From NCBI RefSeq assembly GCF_025947365.1, contig NZ_CP110012.1, positions 1,922,001 through 1,986,000 of the forward strand: DNA of 64,000 bases, written 5' to 3'. The DNA comes from Flavobacterium sp. N502540. GTDB taxonomy: Bacteria; Bacteroidota; Bacteroidia; Flavobacteriales; Flavobacteriaceae. Each line of letters opens with the position of its first letter. Position 1 is the first letter of the stretch. Shown here piece by piece: positions 1-9,115 of this stretch. A program made the position numbers and the translations under genes. A model generated the notes under the pieces. The model was given only the letters and a program-made list of their open reading frames with translations, did not search any database and was not told the origin of the DNA.

Positions 1-1566
1 TTTTCCACCAGCTGCAGTTACAGTTACAGAACCAGTGTTGTCCCCTTTACAATATACATTTGAAAAAGTAGTTACGCTAACGGAAGGATTACTTCCAGGA
101 GAAATTTCGACAATTAGCTGAACTTCGGCGTTTTCGGTGTCGCGTACTTTTACTGTATAAACTCCTGCTGTCAGTCCGCTAAAAGTATTCGAAGTAACAA
201 ACGTATTTCCATTGTCCACCGAATACTTGTAAGGCGCTTTACCTCCCGTTGCAACCACTGTTATTGTTCCGGTCGCACTAAAACAGGTTATTGGCAATAC
301 ATTTGCGATCGCAGTTAATGCGGCAGTTTTTTTAAGAATAGAAATATTGGTTTGCGATGCAATACAATTAGTGGCATCGTTCACCAGGACACCATAAGTT
401 CCTGATTTCAAACCTTGGAAAACATTAGATGCTTGTTGAGTTCTAATAGGATTATTTGCATTATCGGTTAGGGTATACGTATAAGGTTTAAGCGCTCCAT
501 TGGCCGTTACAGTTATAGTACCGTCATTATCATCGTTGGTTGTAGCATCTGTTTTTGTTGTTGTTATGGAAAGAGGTACAAGTTCGGCTATCGTGACATT
601 AGCATATCGTACCACATTTTGGACATCCTTTACTTCAAATACATAATCTCCTGCAGCAAGGTTCGAAAAAACATTTATAGGTTGATATGGACCTTTATTG
701 ACTGCGTAAACGTACGGAGCACTTCCTCCGGCTGCAAAAACACTAACTCTAGCCTTCTCAATACAGTCAATAGGTTTTAATATCTGAGTTCCTACAGCCA
801 GTGGATAATAAACATTCACCGATTCTGATGCTACACAACCCTGAGCATCTTTTACCCTAAAAGTGTATGATCCGACAGGCATATTTGAAAAAACATAGCT
901 CGTTTGATAATTGATTCCGTCCGAAGAATATTGATAAGGAGATGTTCCTCCTGAGGCACTAACCACTACCGTTTGATTTTCAGTAAATAGTTTTACTGTC
1001 AAAGCAGAAGGTTCGGTTATCTGAAAAGTCTGAAGCATCGATTGACAGCCTATGGCATCTTTTACAGCAATGGTATGCGTCCCAGCTGACAAGTTCCTAA
1101 AAGTACCTATGGGATTACCAATATAAACAGTAAAAGGTCCTCCATCCAGACTATAAGCATAAGGTGTTTTGCCTCCCGACGGAGCTACAGTTAAAATACC
1201 ATTATTTTGTCCTTTACAGCTTACAGGTGTTGTAAGAGGTATAAAATTGATCTGATCGTATATTTTTAGATTGAAATAGTTTGTTGTAACCGTTCCTTTA
1301 TTGTCTATTCTGGCATAAATAGTCGTAGACGGTGCCGTACTATTGAAGGAGGTCGGCTGTGCAATTGCATTTGTATTAGTCGCAGCATCCTGAGCACTAA
1401 GATGATAACTAAGCGTAGTTTTTACCGGATTTAAGTTAACAAGTAAAGCAGATTGATTGAGCGTTAAGTTAAACCGGGTATCCCCGTAACAATGCTCCAT
1501 ATCACTGACCTGAGCGTAAAAATAATTGGAAAACAGTAAAATAAAAAAAAGTAGAGTTTTTTTCAT
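1..1566 (-). CDS. Secreted repeat-rich surface protein (SprB/Ig-like repeats), 3' end outside window
   Basis: The ATG lies at 1566 and the frame stays open to the left edge, so about 522 N-terminal residues are present. A signal peptide (MKKTLLFFILLFSNYFYAQ) is followed by tandem modules of roughly 75-80 residues. Each module repeats the pattern GG-x-PY-x-YS-x-DG..., F-x-x-L-x-x-G-x-Y-x-V-x-V-x-D and a Cys. This pattern is typical of SprB-repeat or Ig-like modules in very large type IX-secreted adhesins and gliding-associated proteins of Flavobacteriia. I infer a C-terminal sorting domain beyond the window, but it is not visible. A TAnnTTTG-type -7 box sits at 1594-1601. It is the last gene of the minus-strand cassette that contains the CHAT and retropepsin genes. 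Confidence 0.75.
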   Translation of the reverse strand, partial: MKKTLLFFILLFSNYFYAQVSDMEHCYGDTRFNLTLNQSALLVNLNPVKTTLSYHLSAQDAATNTNAIAQPTSFNSTAPSTTIYARIDNKGTVTTNYFNLKIYDQINFIPLTTPVSCKGQNNGILTVAPSGGKTPYAYSLDGGPFTVYIGNPIGTFRNLSAGTHTIAVKDAIGCQSMLQTFQITEPSALTVKLFTENQTVVVSASGGTSPYQYSSDGINYQTSYVFSNMPVGSYTFRVKDAQGCVASESVNVYYPLAVGTQILKPIDCIEKARVSVFAAGGSAPYVYAVNKGPYQPINVFSNLAAGDYVFEVKDVQNVVRYANVTIAELVPLSITTTKTDATTNDDNDGTITVTANGALKPYTYTLTDNANNPIRTQQASNVFQGLKSGTYGVLVNDATNCIASQTNISILKKTAALTAIANVLPITCFSATGTITVVATGGKAPYKYSVDNGNTFVTSNTFSGLTAGVYTVKVRDTENAEVQLIVEISPGSNPSVSVTTFSNVYCKGDNTGSVTVTAAGGK

Positions 1567-1593
1567 ACGTATCGGTTTGTTAAAATAGGCAAA

Positions 1594-1601
1594 CAAATAT
1601 A
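1594..1601 (-). promoter_or_regulatory. Bacteroidota -7 box (TATATTTG)
   Basis: A perfect TAnnTTTG match on the minus strand, 28 bases upstream of the ATG of the repeat-rich secreted protein. No good TTTG -33 box is seen at the usual distance. Confidence 0.4.
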
Positions 1602-1647
1602 TACAAAAAAACGGACTAAAAAATCCGGTATTTGAGTTTATAATCTA

Positions 1648-2085
1648 TTATTTTAAGTACAGATAGTGATTGTAATAATCGATAATTGCCTTTCCTTCAA
1701 GCAGAACGTCGGCACCGATAATACCATGAACCGGTTTTGCTTTGTAAGACTCCAGAGCCTCATTGACATGGGAGAGATCAAAAATAACCAGACTAAAATC
1801 GTGGTTTTTCCAACTTCCAAGCTGCAGGCGATTGTGCTTTGAAATTTGGGTTAACATTCCCGTTCCTCCGGCACCCGAAGCTTTGGTTTTAGACTTTTTT
1901 GCCGTCAGATCAAAACGTTCAATACTTTCAAATCCAACGCAGGAATTAGAAGCCCCGGTATCTAAAATAAAATTTCCCGAAACACCGTTGATTTTTGCCT
2001 TAATCGATAAATGCTGCGTTTTAGTAACCTTGAATTTTATTTTTCTGTATTTCTCTTTTTTGAGAACCTCGTGAAGATTTTCCAT
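1648..2085 (-). CDS. Retropepsin-like aspartic protease
   Basis: A 145-residue single-domain clan AA aspartic protease. The catalytic motif FILDTGAS has its Asp at residue 42, and the hydrophobic-hydrophobic-Gly partner motif (GIIGADVL) lies near residue 121. The length fits one lobe of a retropepsin, which would act as a homodimer. No signal peptide or membrane segment is seen, so it is probably cytoplasmic unless the true start is elsewhere. The ATG at 2085 lies inside the end of the TPR-CHAT gene in another frame (49-base overlap), which implies translational coupling. The substrate is unknown. The neighbouring CHAT protease and sigma/anti-sigma pair suggest a role in regulated proteolysis (inference). 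Confidence 0.8.
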   Translation of the reverse strand: MENLHEVLKKEKYRKIKFKVTKTQHLSIKAKINGVSGNFILDTGASNSCVGFESIERFDLTAKKSKTKASGAGGTGMLTQISKHNRLQLGSWKNHDFSLVIFDLSHVNEALESYKAKPVHGIIGADVLLEGKAIIDYYNHYLYLK

Positions 2086-4694
2086 TTTCGATTATGATTG
2101 AAAACCAAAAATAAACCAATTACCCCCAATAAACTAATGATATAAAAGATATAATTTGTCGATTGTTTCTCTGTTTGGATAGCACCATAGTACACAAAAG
2201 AACTCCAGTAATAAGGAGATTTTTTAGCATTCGAAATGGACTTGTCCTGTAAAAAAGCACGTTTTGCATTTGTATTGGCCTCCGTATAGGATTGCCCTTT
2301 TTTGATGTTTTCATAAAAATCGGTCATAAAAACAGAGGTCGTATAATCATTGACCTTCCATAGCGAAAACAATAAATTCTGGGCCCCTGCAAATTGAAAT
2401 CCTCTGGCCACACTCATGGCACCTTCGCCTTTGTACAATTTACCGATTCCGGTTTCGCAGGCACTCAAAACTACTAAATCAGGATTGACGTTCAGATTGT
2501 ATAATTCAGAATATAAAATTTCCTGATCGTAAAATTTAATACTCGCAGGAGTTTCAATATCACCTGAAGAAGCGTGAGTGCTCAAATGTAAAATCGAATA
2601 ATGGTTTGCATCATTCTTGAAATTAGAGAAAGTAGCTTCTGAATTTTCTAAAAATTTTCCCTTAAAATTACTTCTGATGGCCTCTAGTTCCTTTTTAGAA
2701 TAACGCAATTCGAAAGAAGTATTTTCGAAAACCGGAAAAACACCCAAAATAGTATTTTCTGAATTTGAAACCGGGTTAGGGTTAAGATACAGGCTTGCTG
2801 AAGTAGCATAAGTAATCCTGAAATCATTCAGTAAATAATGCATCTTGGCAAAATTGGTGGTTTTTGAGTCCTTTGTAATCAAAGCCTCAAAAGGTAAGAA
2901 GTTTAAAATGCCATCGGGAACAATGATGAGGTTTTGGTAAATAGTATTTCGCGGCATTTGCAATAAATCATATACTTTGTTACCATAGTAGCCGTATCCC
3001 GAAATATCGTTTGTAATAGCCGCTGAGGCATTAAAATAGTTTATAAATTTTACAATATTCAGCATGGCTGTATGTGCCGTGTAGAGACGATTGAGACTGA
3101 TTCGGTTGTTCTGCAAGGTGAAATAATACAAATTTTCAGCTCCCACAAAGTAGTACACCATAACCGCTTTGTCTTTTTCCAATTTCGAAAATAAGGTTTT
3201 TAGATCGCTGATTTCAGGAAGTAAATCCGGGCTTTTAGATTGAATTTGCTTTAGGGAGAGCATAATTTCGTTCTGTTTTTTGATTGCTCTGTTGATGTTT
3301 GCAATAGTGGCCAGACTGCCCTTTTGCTGTTCTTTTACAATAACATTGTTTAAATTTTGAAGCTGCTGTAAAAGTGATTTCTCCTCTGTTGTTGCCTTTT
3401 TGATATTCGATTGATAACTTTTTAAAACCCCGGATTTTGTTTTTTCGGCCAATTGAAAAGCCTTTTCCAGATATTCCGTTTTGTTTTCCTTTTGAAACAA
3501 ACGATCATAAATCAAAAGGCATTTTTCGGTACGATTTCGGGAACGAATCTGGTTGATTATCCTGGAGTTTTCGTAAAGAGTAGTATTCATTAATACCTCT
3601 TCGATATGAAGTGAAAGTTCGTAAGATTCCAATGCTTTTTTAAGCCGATTTTGATTCAGGAAAAGCTGAGCCTGTAAATCGAGTGCATCAATTAAAACCG
3701 TTTCGGCATACAATTGATTTTGATTTGGCAGAAGATCCTGTGGCGCATAATTTGCGATTAAAAGTTTAAAAACGGCTTTAAGCTGTTTTGTGCTTTCAGC
3801 ATATTTTCCTTCATCAAAAAGTAACAAGGCTTTCTCATAATACAGCTTTGCTATTTTTCGGGTTTGTATATGAGGTGTTTGCAGTAGAAGCTTTTCTGCT
3901 TTCGCTAAATAAGAATTGGATGCTTCAAATTGCTGTCTTTGCCGATTTAGCATCGCCAGATTCCGGTAAGAATTAGACAAAGTCTCGGATTGATTCTTCT
4001 CGCTTTTCAGATAATTTACAGACGATTCAAAAGTGTTTTCAATTTTTTGATACGTCTCAGGACGCATTAAATCTCCAGTGGAACTTAGCAGGTAATTGTT
4101 GCCCAGATTATTTAGTGCGATTCCTTTCTGAGTATTAGACAGTTTCTCCGTTTTCAGGATTTGTTCCAATAAATCAATAGCCAGGTTGAATTTACCTGAA
4201 CTCTGATAGACATTGGATAAATTTAGAATTGCAGCAAATTTTTGCTTTTGAGCATCCGGATAATTAGGAGTAGTGTTGACAATAAAGAAATACTGCTTTA
4301 TGGTATTTTCCGCACTGTCGTAGTCGCCCAAAACGGTATATAAATTGCCTAAGGGTTTCAGGCAGTATTCGATAATATCGTAATCAACAAGTTTGTTTTT
4401 CTGATAAATTCGCCAGGCTTTTTCATAACTCGCAATGGCCTTTTCAGTTTTCCCAAATTGATTTTCATAATACGCTTTATTGCAGTTTAAAACTACAATC
4501 GCCAGTAATTCGTCTTTGGTTTTTGACTTGGGATTTTTCCAGAAAACAGATTCTGTATTAGTGAGATCTTGTAGCGTTTTGGCTGAAGGATGGGCGATAA
4601 AAGAGTCAATTGCGGTATATATTTGATCTTCCTGATTCTGTCCAAACAGAAAAAGAGTTGAGAAGAAAAATATATAGCAGTGTCGTTTTATCAT
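2037..4694 (-). CDS. TPR-CHAT caspase-like protease, membrane anchored
   Basis: 885 residues. A signal peptide (FFFSTLFLFGQ) is followed by many TPR-type helical repeats over about residues 25-430. A charged helical or coiled-coil stretch covers about 430-480, and a CHAT (caspase HetF associated with TPRs) domain covers about 560-835. The catalytic dyad is visible: His707 in LHLSTHAS and Cys746 in VVLSACETG. A single C-terminal transmembrane helix (848-865) with a basic tail would leave the TPR and CHAT domains outside the inner membrane if the signal peptide is used. CHAT proteases are caspase-like, often activated through their TPR region. It overlaps the retropepsin gene downstream. Confidence 0.85.
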   Translation of the reverse strand: MIKRHCYIFFFSTLFLFGQNQEDQIYTAIDSFIAHPSAKTLQDLTNTESVFWKNPKSKTKDELLAIVVLNCNKAYYENQFGKTEKAIASYEKAWRIYQKNKLVDYDIIEYCLKPLGNLYTVLGDYDSAENTIKQYFFIVNTTPNYPDAQKQKFAAILNLSNVYQSSGKFNLAIDLLEQILKTEKLSNTQKGIALNNLGNNYLLSSTGDLMRPETYQKIENTFESSVNYLKSEKNQSETLSNSYRNLAMLNRQRQQFEASNSYLAKAEKLLLQTPHIQTRKIAKLYYEKALLLFDEGKYAESTKQLKAVFKLLIANYAPQDLLPNQNQLYAETVLIDALDLQAQLFLNQNRLKKALESYELSLHIEEVLMNTTLYENSRIINQIRSRNRTEKCLLIYDRLFQKENKTEYLEKAFQLAEKTKSGVLKSYQSNIKKATTEEKSLLQQLQNLNNVIVKEQQKGSLATIANINRAIKKQNEIMLSLKQIQSKSPDLLPEISDLKTLFSKLEKDKAVMVYYFVGAENLYYFTLQNNRISLNRLYTAHTAMLNIVKFINYFNASAAITNDISGYGYYGNKVYDLLQMPRNTIYQNLIIVPDGILNFLPFEALITKDSKTTNFAKMHYLLNDFRITYATSASLYLNPNPVSNSENTILGVFPVFENTSFELRYSKKELEAIRSNFKGKFLENSEATFSNFKNDANHYSILHLSTHASSGDIETPASIKFYDQEILYSELYNLNVNPDLVVLSACETGIGKLYKGEGAMSVARGFQFAGAQNLLFSLWKVNDYTTSVFMTDFYENIKKGQSYTEANTNAKRAFLQDKSISNAKKSPYYWSSFVYYGAIQTEKQSTNYIFYIISLLGVIGLFLVFNHNRKWKIFTRFSKKRNTEK

Positions 4695-4703
4695 AAATTT
4701 TTT

Positions 4704-4842
4704 GTCTCACAAAGATTCACAAAGTTTCCACATAGATTCGCAAAGATTTACAGAGAGTTTGTTTTAAACTAAGAGCAAGAAACACTAAAAAATCTTCGTG
4801 TGTCTCTGTGAAAATTCTCCGTGCATCTCCGTGGTATAACTT
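4704..4842. repeat. Degenerate intergenic repeat of the CAAAGATT / TCTTCGTG type
   Basis: Several short near-copies of CACAAAGATT, CGCAAAGATT and TTACAGAGAG are followed by loosely inverted counterparts such as TCTTCGTGTGTCTCTGTG and CTCCGTGCATCTCCGTGG. Similar wording recurs at 55.98-56.47 kb and 63.2 kb in this window, which indicates a dispersed non-coding repeat family. Confidence 0.4.
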
Positions 4843-6795
4843 CTAAAACCTCCAAATCCCATAAAACTGAAAATAGTTGAAATTCTGCTCAAAATTAATC
4901 ACATAACGCGCCCCAAAACTCGGTCCGATTCTGGCAAAACCAACAGTTAAATCAAACAAAACTCCCGTTTTTAAATTCCCAAAACCGTTCTTTACCGAAT
5001 TGGACTGCGTTCGGGTACTGATTAGAAACTGATCTGTCCCACCTTCAAAGTTTTCAATTTTTTGGATTTGATTTTGTTCTGATGAGATATCAAAATTGGC
5101 CTGAATTCCGGCTCCGACTCCTATATAATTGTTAAGGTTATAGCGAATCAGGACCGGGATTTCCCAGTTTACATTTTTGTTTTCGGTTGTCGTGGTGGTA
5201 CGTTGCAGTTGCTTCACGCCATTGGCACCTGCCACAGTCTGATCAATCACTGTTAGACCGCTTTCGTATTTGTTCAGAGCATTAATCCATTCTGCCTGCC
5301 AGTAAAAACGATACGATTTAAAAGGCGAAATAGTGGCACCCACAAAATAACTCGTTGATTTTTCCAGATCAGGATACAAATTATAACCGGCTTTCGCTCC
5401 AATTGAAATTCCGGGAAGGAATCGGGTTGTGGCGTAGTTGGTAATGATGGGCTCGTTTTTATCAAAAATAATAGCAGTTCGGCTTCGGGTTTTTACTTTA
5501 TGAAAGTCCTCACCAAACTTCATTGAATACTTTACAAAACCCTTTATACTGTCTTTTTCGTGTACATTTTTTTGTTCGCTTCCAGGTAAGTAAATGTTTT
5601 TGAAGGTAAAAAAGATTTGATTCTTTTTGATAATGGTATCCAGACAGCTTGTCGTTGGAATTTCATCTTTTGGACAGATGGGACATTTGGGGTACATGTC
5701 TTCAATCTGGAAGGTTTTCTTGTCGAACATATCCGGAATATCAGTTTCAAGTCTAATCATTCGGGCAGGGCCTTCACCGTTGTTCTGAAAACGTGTTTTA
5801 AAATTTACTCTTTTAAAACGAACCAGTCTGTAATTCATAAAACGCCCGTTGGATCCCATTTTGTTAGGATCGTGAGACGTTACGATTTCCATTTCCAGAT
5901 TCTTGATTTTGTGGTTTTTATAACTTCGGTTCGGAACAAAAATACCGCGCATGGTAACCGTTGCACTAGTATCTTTGATCATTTCGGGAGTCGTTTTAAA
6001 AGTATAAAAAACATTTCGCGTTTCATTAGGATTGGCATCGTCAAATTCTAAAACCGAAACATTATGATAGGTTTTATGGGCGTCGAGTAAGGAAGCGTCC
6101 AGGTCTTCTTCGCTGGTTGTATTTCTGTATTTTTTGGCTTTAAAAGTGTTTTCAGCCGAAGCAACATAGTTTTTAGAATCGTCCAGATCGTCCACAGAGG
6201 CAACGGTTTTTTCCTTCACTTCACGCTCACTGGCGTGGGTTCTGTAATCAACCAGTTCGAAATTATTATTCTTAAATTGCTTCTCGTTATAAAACAAATA
6301 CAGTTTTCCGCTGGAGACATAATTCTCCAGATTCTGATAACTCACTACGACTACCATTTCCTGTTCCGGAATCGGGTCACAGTTTTTTAAAATAGCAAAT
6401 CCGTTTTGATCGGCTATAGAAGCAATGTCTTTATAATTGGTGTCAGTAAGGTCATTTACGGCTACTTTTTTCGGGCGTGTTGCCGGAGGTTTTCCATTGT
6501 CGTAATTGTTGGTTACGGCAAGTCTGGTGGTGTAGGTTCCTTTGTTTTTGTAGACATGTTTTGGTTCGGCTTCCTTGCTGTAATGTCCGTCACCGAGTTC
6601 CCACAAATAAGAATAACTGGGTTTTGGAGCACCGGCAATGGGAATTAAAGGAGGCGTTTCGGGTTTATAAGTAACCGCATTTCCGTTCTGAATGAAAACA
6701 ATATTGGCCCTTCGGGTTATGGTGTCTTTTACCTTCGTTTGTCCCATTGCAAGAATAGAAAATAGCATCAATAAAATAGACGATAGTGGTTTCAT
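4843..6795 (-). CDS. PKD-domain protein with C-terminal outer-membrane barrel-like region
   Basis: 650 residues with a signal peptide (SILLMLFSILAMGQT). A PKD fold near residues 45-115 shows YLWELGDGHYSKEAEP and later an HVY...GTYTTRLAV pattern. A long middle region follows, containing a short Cys-rich stretch (CPICP). The last ~190 residues alternate aromatic and polar residues and end in FRF-like aromatics, as outer-membrane beta-barrels do (GAKAGYNLYP, YFVGATISPF, YNLNNYIGVGAGIQ). I infer an outer-membrane protein displaying or anchoring a PKD module. It lies between the lipoprotein and the TPR-CHAT gene, 148 bases upstream of the latter, in the same orientation. The exact function is not recognised. 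Confidence 0.65.
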   Translation of the reverse strand: MKPLSSILLMLFSILAMGQTKVKDTITRRANIVFIQNGNAVTYKPETPPLIPIAGAPKPSYSYLWELGDGHYSKEAEPKHVYKNKGTYTTRLAVTNNYDNGKPPATRPKKVAVNDLTDTNYKDIASIADQNGFAILKNCDPIPEQEMVVVVSYQNLENYVSSGKLYLFYNEKQFKNNNFELVDYRTHASEREVKEKTVASVDDLDDSKNYVASAENTFKAKKYRNTTSEEDLDASLLDAHKTYHNVSVLEFDDANPNETRNVFYTFKTTPEMIKDTSATVTMRGIFVPNRSYKNHKIKNLEMEIVTSHDPNKMGSNGRFMNYRLVRFKRVNFKTRFQNNGEGPARMIRLETDIPDMFDKKTFQIEDMYPKCPICPKDEIPTTSCLDTIIKKNQIFFTFKNIYLPGSEQKNVHEKDSIKGFVKYSMKFGEDFHKVKTRSRTAIIFDKNEPIITNYATTRFLPGISIGAKAGYNLYPDLEKSTSYFVGATISPFKSYRFYWQAEWINALNKYESGLTVIDQTVAGANGVKQLQRTTTTTENKNVNWEIPVLIRYNLNNYIGVGAGIQANFDISSEQNQIQKIENFEGGTDQFLISTRTQSNSVKNGFGNLKTGVLFDLTVGFARIGPSFGARYVINFEQNFNYFQFYGIWRF

Positions 6796-6923
6796 AACTA
6801 GAGGTTTTTAGCCCTGATGGGAGCGGCATCCTTTTGTCACGGGGTTCGGGACAAAAGATACAGCGGACAGCAGGATTAGCTTCTGAAAAGTATCAGAATT
6901 GATTTGAAAACTGGATTAAATGT

Positions 6924-6955
6924 AAAAAAAAGTGATGAGCAAATCATCACTTTTT
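6924..6955 (-). terminator. Hairpin terminator after the lipoprotein gene
   Basis: The 8-bp stem AGTGATGA/TCATCACT (6931-6938 with 6944-6951) is flanked by A and T runs, so it can work in either direction. It lies 20 bases past the stop of the lipoprotein gene at 6976. Confidence 0.75.
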
Positions 6956-6975
6956 CTTAAAAAGTATTTTGTAAC

Positions 6976-7959
6976 TTACTGAATAGCATTGATTGCGGCT
7001 ACCAATTGTGCTTCAGATCCCACTGTTGTTTCCCCCAGTGTAAAGGTGTACACATCATTTGCTGCAACAGTTACTGCTTTAATTGCATATCGCCATTGAC
7101 CATTGTCTTCGGTTACAAAAATCACATGACATTTTAAGCCAATTGGAATTTGTCCGTAGTGCTCGCTAAACAATCCGGCAGGAGTATAAGTATCTAATTT
7201 TGCAAGCGCATTAGTGCCTTCACCATCATAAGACAAATAAACTGCGCTATTGTTATTATCGTAACCGTCAGGAGCATCAACCAAAAGAGTAGTTTTAGGT
7301 CTTGGGTCACTGTAAAAACGGTCAACGTTTGTCCATCCAAAATTGCCAAAAGTCACAAAGTAATTGGTTCCTTCGCCCTGAACGCCACCTTTACCACCGG
7401 TTCCGTCAGCATTTGGTTTAGGCTGTTCCCATGCAAGTTCTCCTTTTTCATCAATTGCACCAATCCATAAAGTCATGGCATTGTCGACACCATCTGTTAA
7501 AGCGGCAGGAACAATTAAATTCATAGAACAGGAACTTTTAAGTTCAACGCCACCCTGAGTAGCTCTGATGAAAAATTCTCCACCGGAAATCAATAAGTTT
7601 TTCTTTCCGTCAGGCATAACCCCCATAGTAGGTTTGTTGGTAACCAACATAGTTCCTTTGTCAAAAAGTTCGATGTACTCAATTGCAACTGCCCCCGTTA
7701 CCGCAACCCCATTTTTGGTAAGACAATCCCCGTTGATGCTTAATTTTACTCCTTTAGCCGAAGTTAAAGTTATCACACCGGTTCCGGCAGTAATGGTAAA
7801 GTTTTGTGTAGCTGATTTTACCCCTTTGCTGCTGATGCTTTTAAAAGCAGTAGCCGAGGGTGGAAAAATAAGAGTATCGTCGCTGTCGCTATTGTCGCAG
7901 CTTAGAAAACTCATTGCCAGTAAAAATAAAAGTCCGATTTTTTTAAAATGTGTGTTCAT
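6976..7959 (-). CDS. Hypothetical surface lipoprotein
   Basis: 327 residues. A lipoprotein signal ends in SFLSC with the acylated Cys at residue 21, followed by an acidic DNSDSDD stretch that is common in exported Bacteroidota lipoproteins. The body is Gly/Thr/Val-rich and predicted to be beta-rich, with no catalytic motif I recognise. It includes GGVQGEGTNYFVTFGNFGW and a late sequence VFVTEDNGQWRYAIKAV. It is oriented with the PKD and CHAT genes but is separated from them by a strong hairpin, so it may be transcribed separately. Confidence 0.6.
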   Translation of the reverse strand: MNTHFKKIGLLFLLAMSFLSCDNSDSDDTLIFPPSATAFKSISSKGVKSATQNFTITAGTGVITLTSAKGVKLSINGDCLTKNGVAVTGAVAIEYIELFDKGTMLVTNKPTMGVMPDGKKNLLISGGEFFIRATQGGVELKSSCSMNLIVPAALTDGVDNAMTLWIGAIDEKGELAWEQPKPNADGTGGKGGVQGEGTNYFVTFGNFGWTNVDRFYSDPRPKTTLLVDAPDGYDNNNSAVYLSYDGEGTNALAKLDTYTPAGLFSEHYGQIPIGLKCHVIFVTEDNGQWRYAIKAVTVAANDVYTFTLGETTVGSEAQLVAAINAIQ

Positions 7960-8080
7960 GATTTCTAGTTTTTATAAATCTGTCCTGATGATCAGGTGGT
8001 TTTCAGATTTCGGTTGTTAATTATATTGGTATATCAATTTGGGTTTGATATTGTTACCCCTGTTTTTGTTTTTTCTGAAT

Positions 8081-8380
8081 TTATTCTGAAAGACATTTGT
8101 CTTCAAATAAATTGCCGTCTTCATCTACAGCAACAAGAATGCTTGTCTTTCGTGAAAGCGTTATTGCAAAATAGATCCATACTGTAATCCAGAGCCCGAA
8201 TGTGATACAGGTCAGAAAGAGGTGCAACGGATGGTTGATTGCTTTTGGTTTTTTGGATAAAACCACATACGGGAGCTTTTCATTATGCTCCACAACCACA
8301 AATCCATTTCGTGTTTTGGCAGAAATCATCTGATGAAATTGATCCAAACTCTTTTGGTTTACAAATTGATAGGTTTCCAT
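8081..8380 (-). CDS. Small membrane protein of unknown function
   Basis: 99 residues. The hydrophilic N-terminus (about 1-50) contains VVEHNEKLPYVVLSKKPK. A hydrophobic stretch, about residues 52-75 (LHLFLTCITFGLWITVWIYF), can form one long helix or a tight hairpin, and the tail is acidic. No family is recognised. It is the gene closest to the divergently transcribed sigma factor (148 bases between starts). Confidence 0.55.
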   Translation of the reverse strand: METYQFVNQKSLDQFHQMISAKTRNGFVVVEHNEKLPYVVLSKKPKAINHPLHLFLTCITFGLWITVWIYFAITLSRKTSILVAVDEDGNLFEDKCLSE

Positions 8381-8528
8381 TTTCCTGATTTTTGATAGTT
8401 TTTAGATTCTTCTCTGAGACTGTTTTAGGAGCTCTTTACTATTACATCAACTTGATTTGTTAATTGTTACCCTATGACATGAAATTTATTTCTAATTGTT
8501 TTTTAAATTAGCTACAAAATGATTCTTT

Positions 8529-9113
8529 ATGGTTAAGAATAAAATTCATCCCGATCAAATGTATATTGATGGCATTGCTGCAAATAACTCTGCAGTCATT
8601 CAGAGCATTTACAAGAAATTCGTTCCCAAAGTAGTGATGTTCGTTATGAACAATTCCGGAGATAAGGAACATGCTCAGGATGTGGTCCAGGAAGTCATGA
8701 TTTTACTTTTTAATCAGGCCAAAGCGAAGACACTGCAATTGACTTGTCCTTTTGATGCTTACTTTTTTTTATTGTGCAAAAGGAAATGGCTTAACGAACT
8801 TAAAAAAACATCCAATAAAGGGGTAACAATTAATGAGGATGCAGTATCTATGAATGAATCTGCACTGGAATTAATTGGTCAGACCGAAGAATTTGATGAA
8901 AAACAGCAGCTCTTTGATGCCATGTTTCAGAAATTGGGAGACAAATGTCAGGAGTTGTTAAAACTAAGTTTCACCACCAAAACGATGGAAGAGGTTGCAG
9001 CGAAACTCAACGTGACTTATGGGTATGTTCGTAAGAAAAAATCGTTGTGCGTACGGCAATTGACACAATGGATTCAGGAAGCCGGGAATTTTAAATCGTT
9101 AAAAAATAATTAG
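8529..9113 (+). CDS. Sigma-70 family (ECF-like) RNA polymerase sigma factor
   Basis: 194 residues. Region 2 covers about 20-90, with DKEHAQDVVQEVMILLFNQ as the core-binding helix and a CKRKWLNELKK segment. A linker follows, then a region 4 helix-turn-helix over about 130-185 (TTKTMEEVAAKLNVTYGYVRKKK). It would direct RNA polymerase to a small regulon. The anti-sigma-like gene begins 2 bases after its stop, so the two are co-transcribed. No clear TAnnTTTG box lies before it, which would fit autoregulation from a non-housekeeping promoter (inference). Confidence 0.85.
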   Translation: MVKNKIHPDQMYIDGIAANNSAVIQSIYKKFVPKVVMFVMNNSGDKEHAQDVVQEVMILLFNQAKAKTLQLTCPFDAYFFLLCKRKWLNELKKTSNKGVTINEDAVSMNESALELIGQTEEFDEKQQLFDAMFQKLGDKCQELLKLSFTTKTMEEVAAKLNVTYGYVRKKKSLCVRQLTQWIQEAGNFKSLKNN

Positions 9114-9115
9114 TC

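Noticed and set aside
1763..2074. Plus-strand frame of 103 codons opposite the retropepsin gene
   Set aside because: It lies antisense to a gene with a clear catalytic motif and has no recognisable features of its own.
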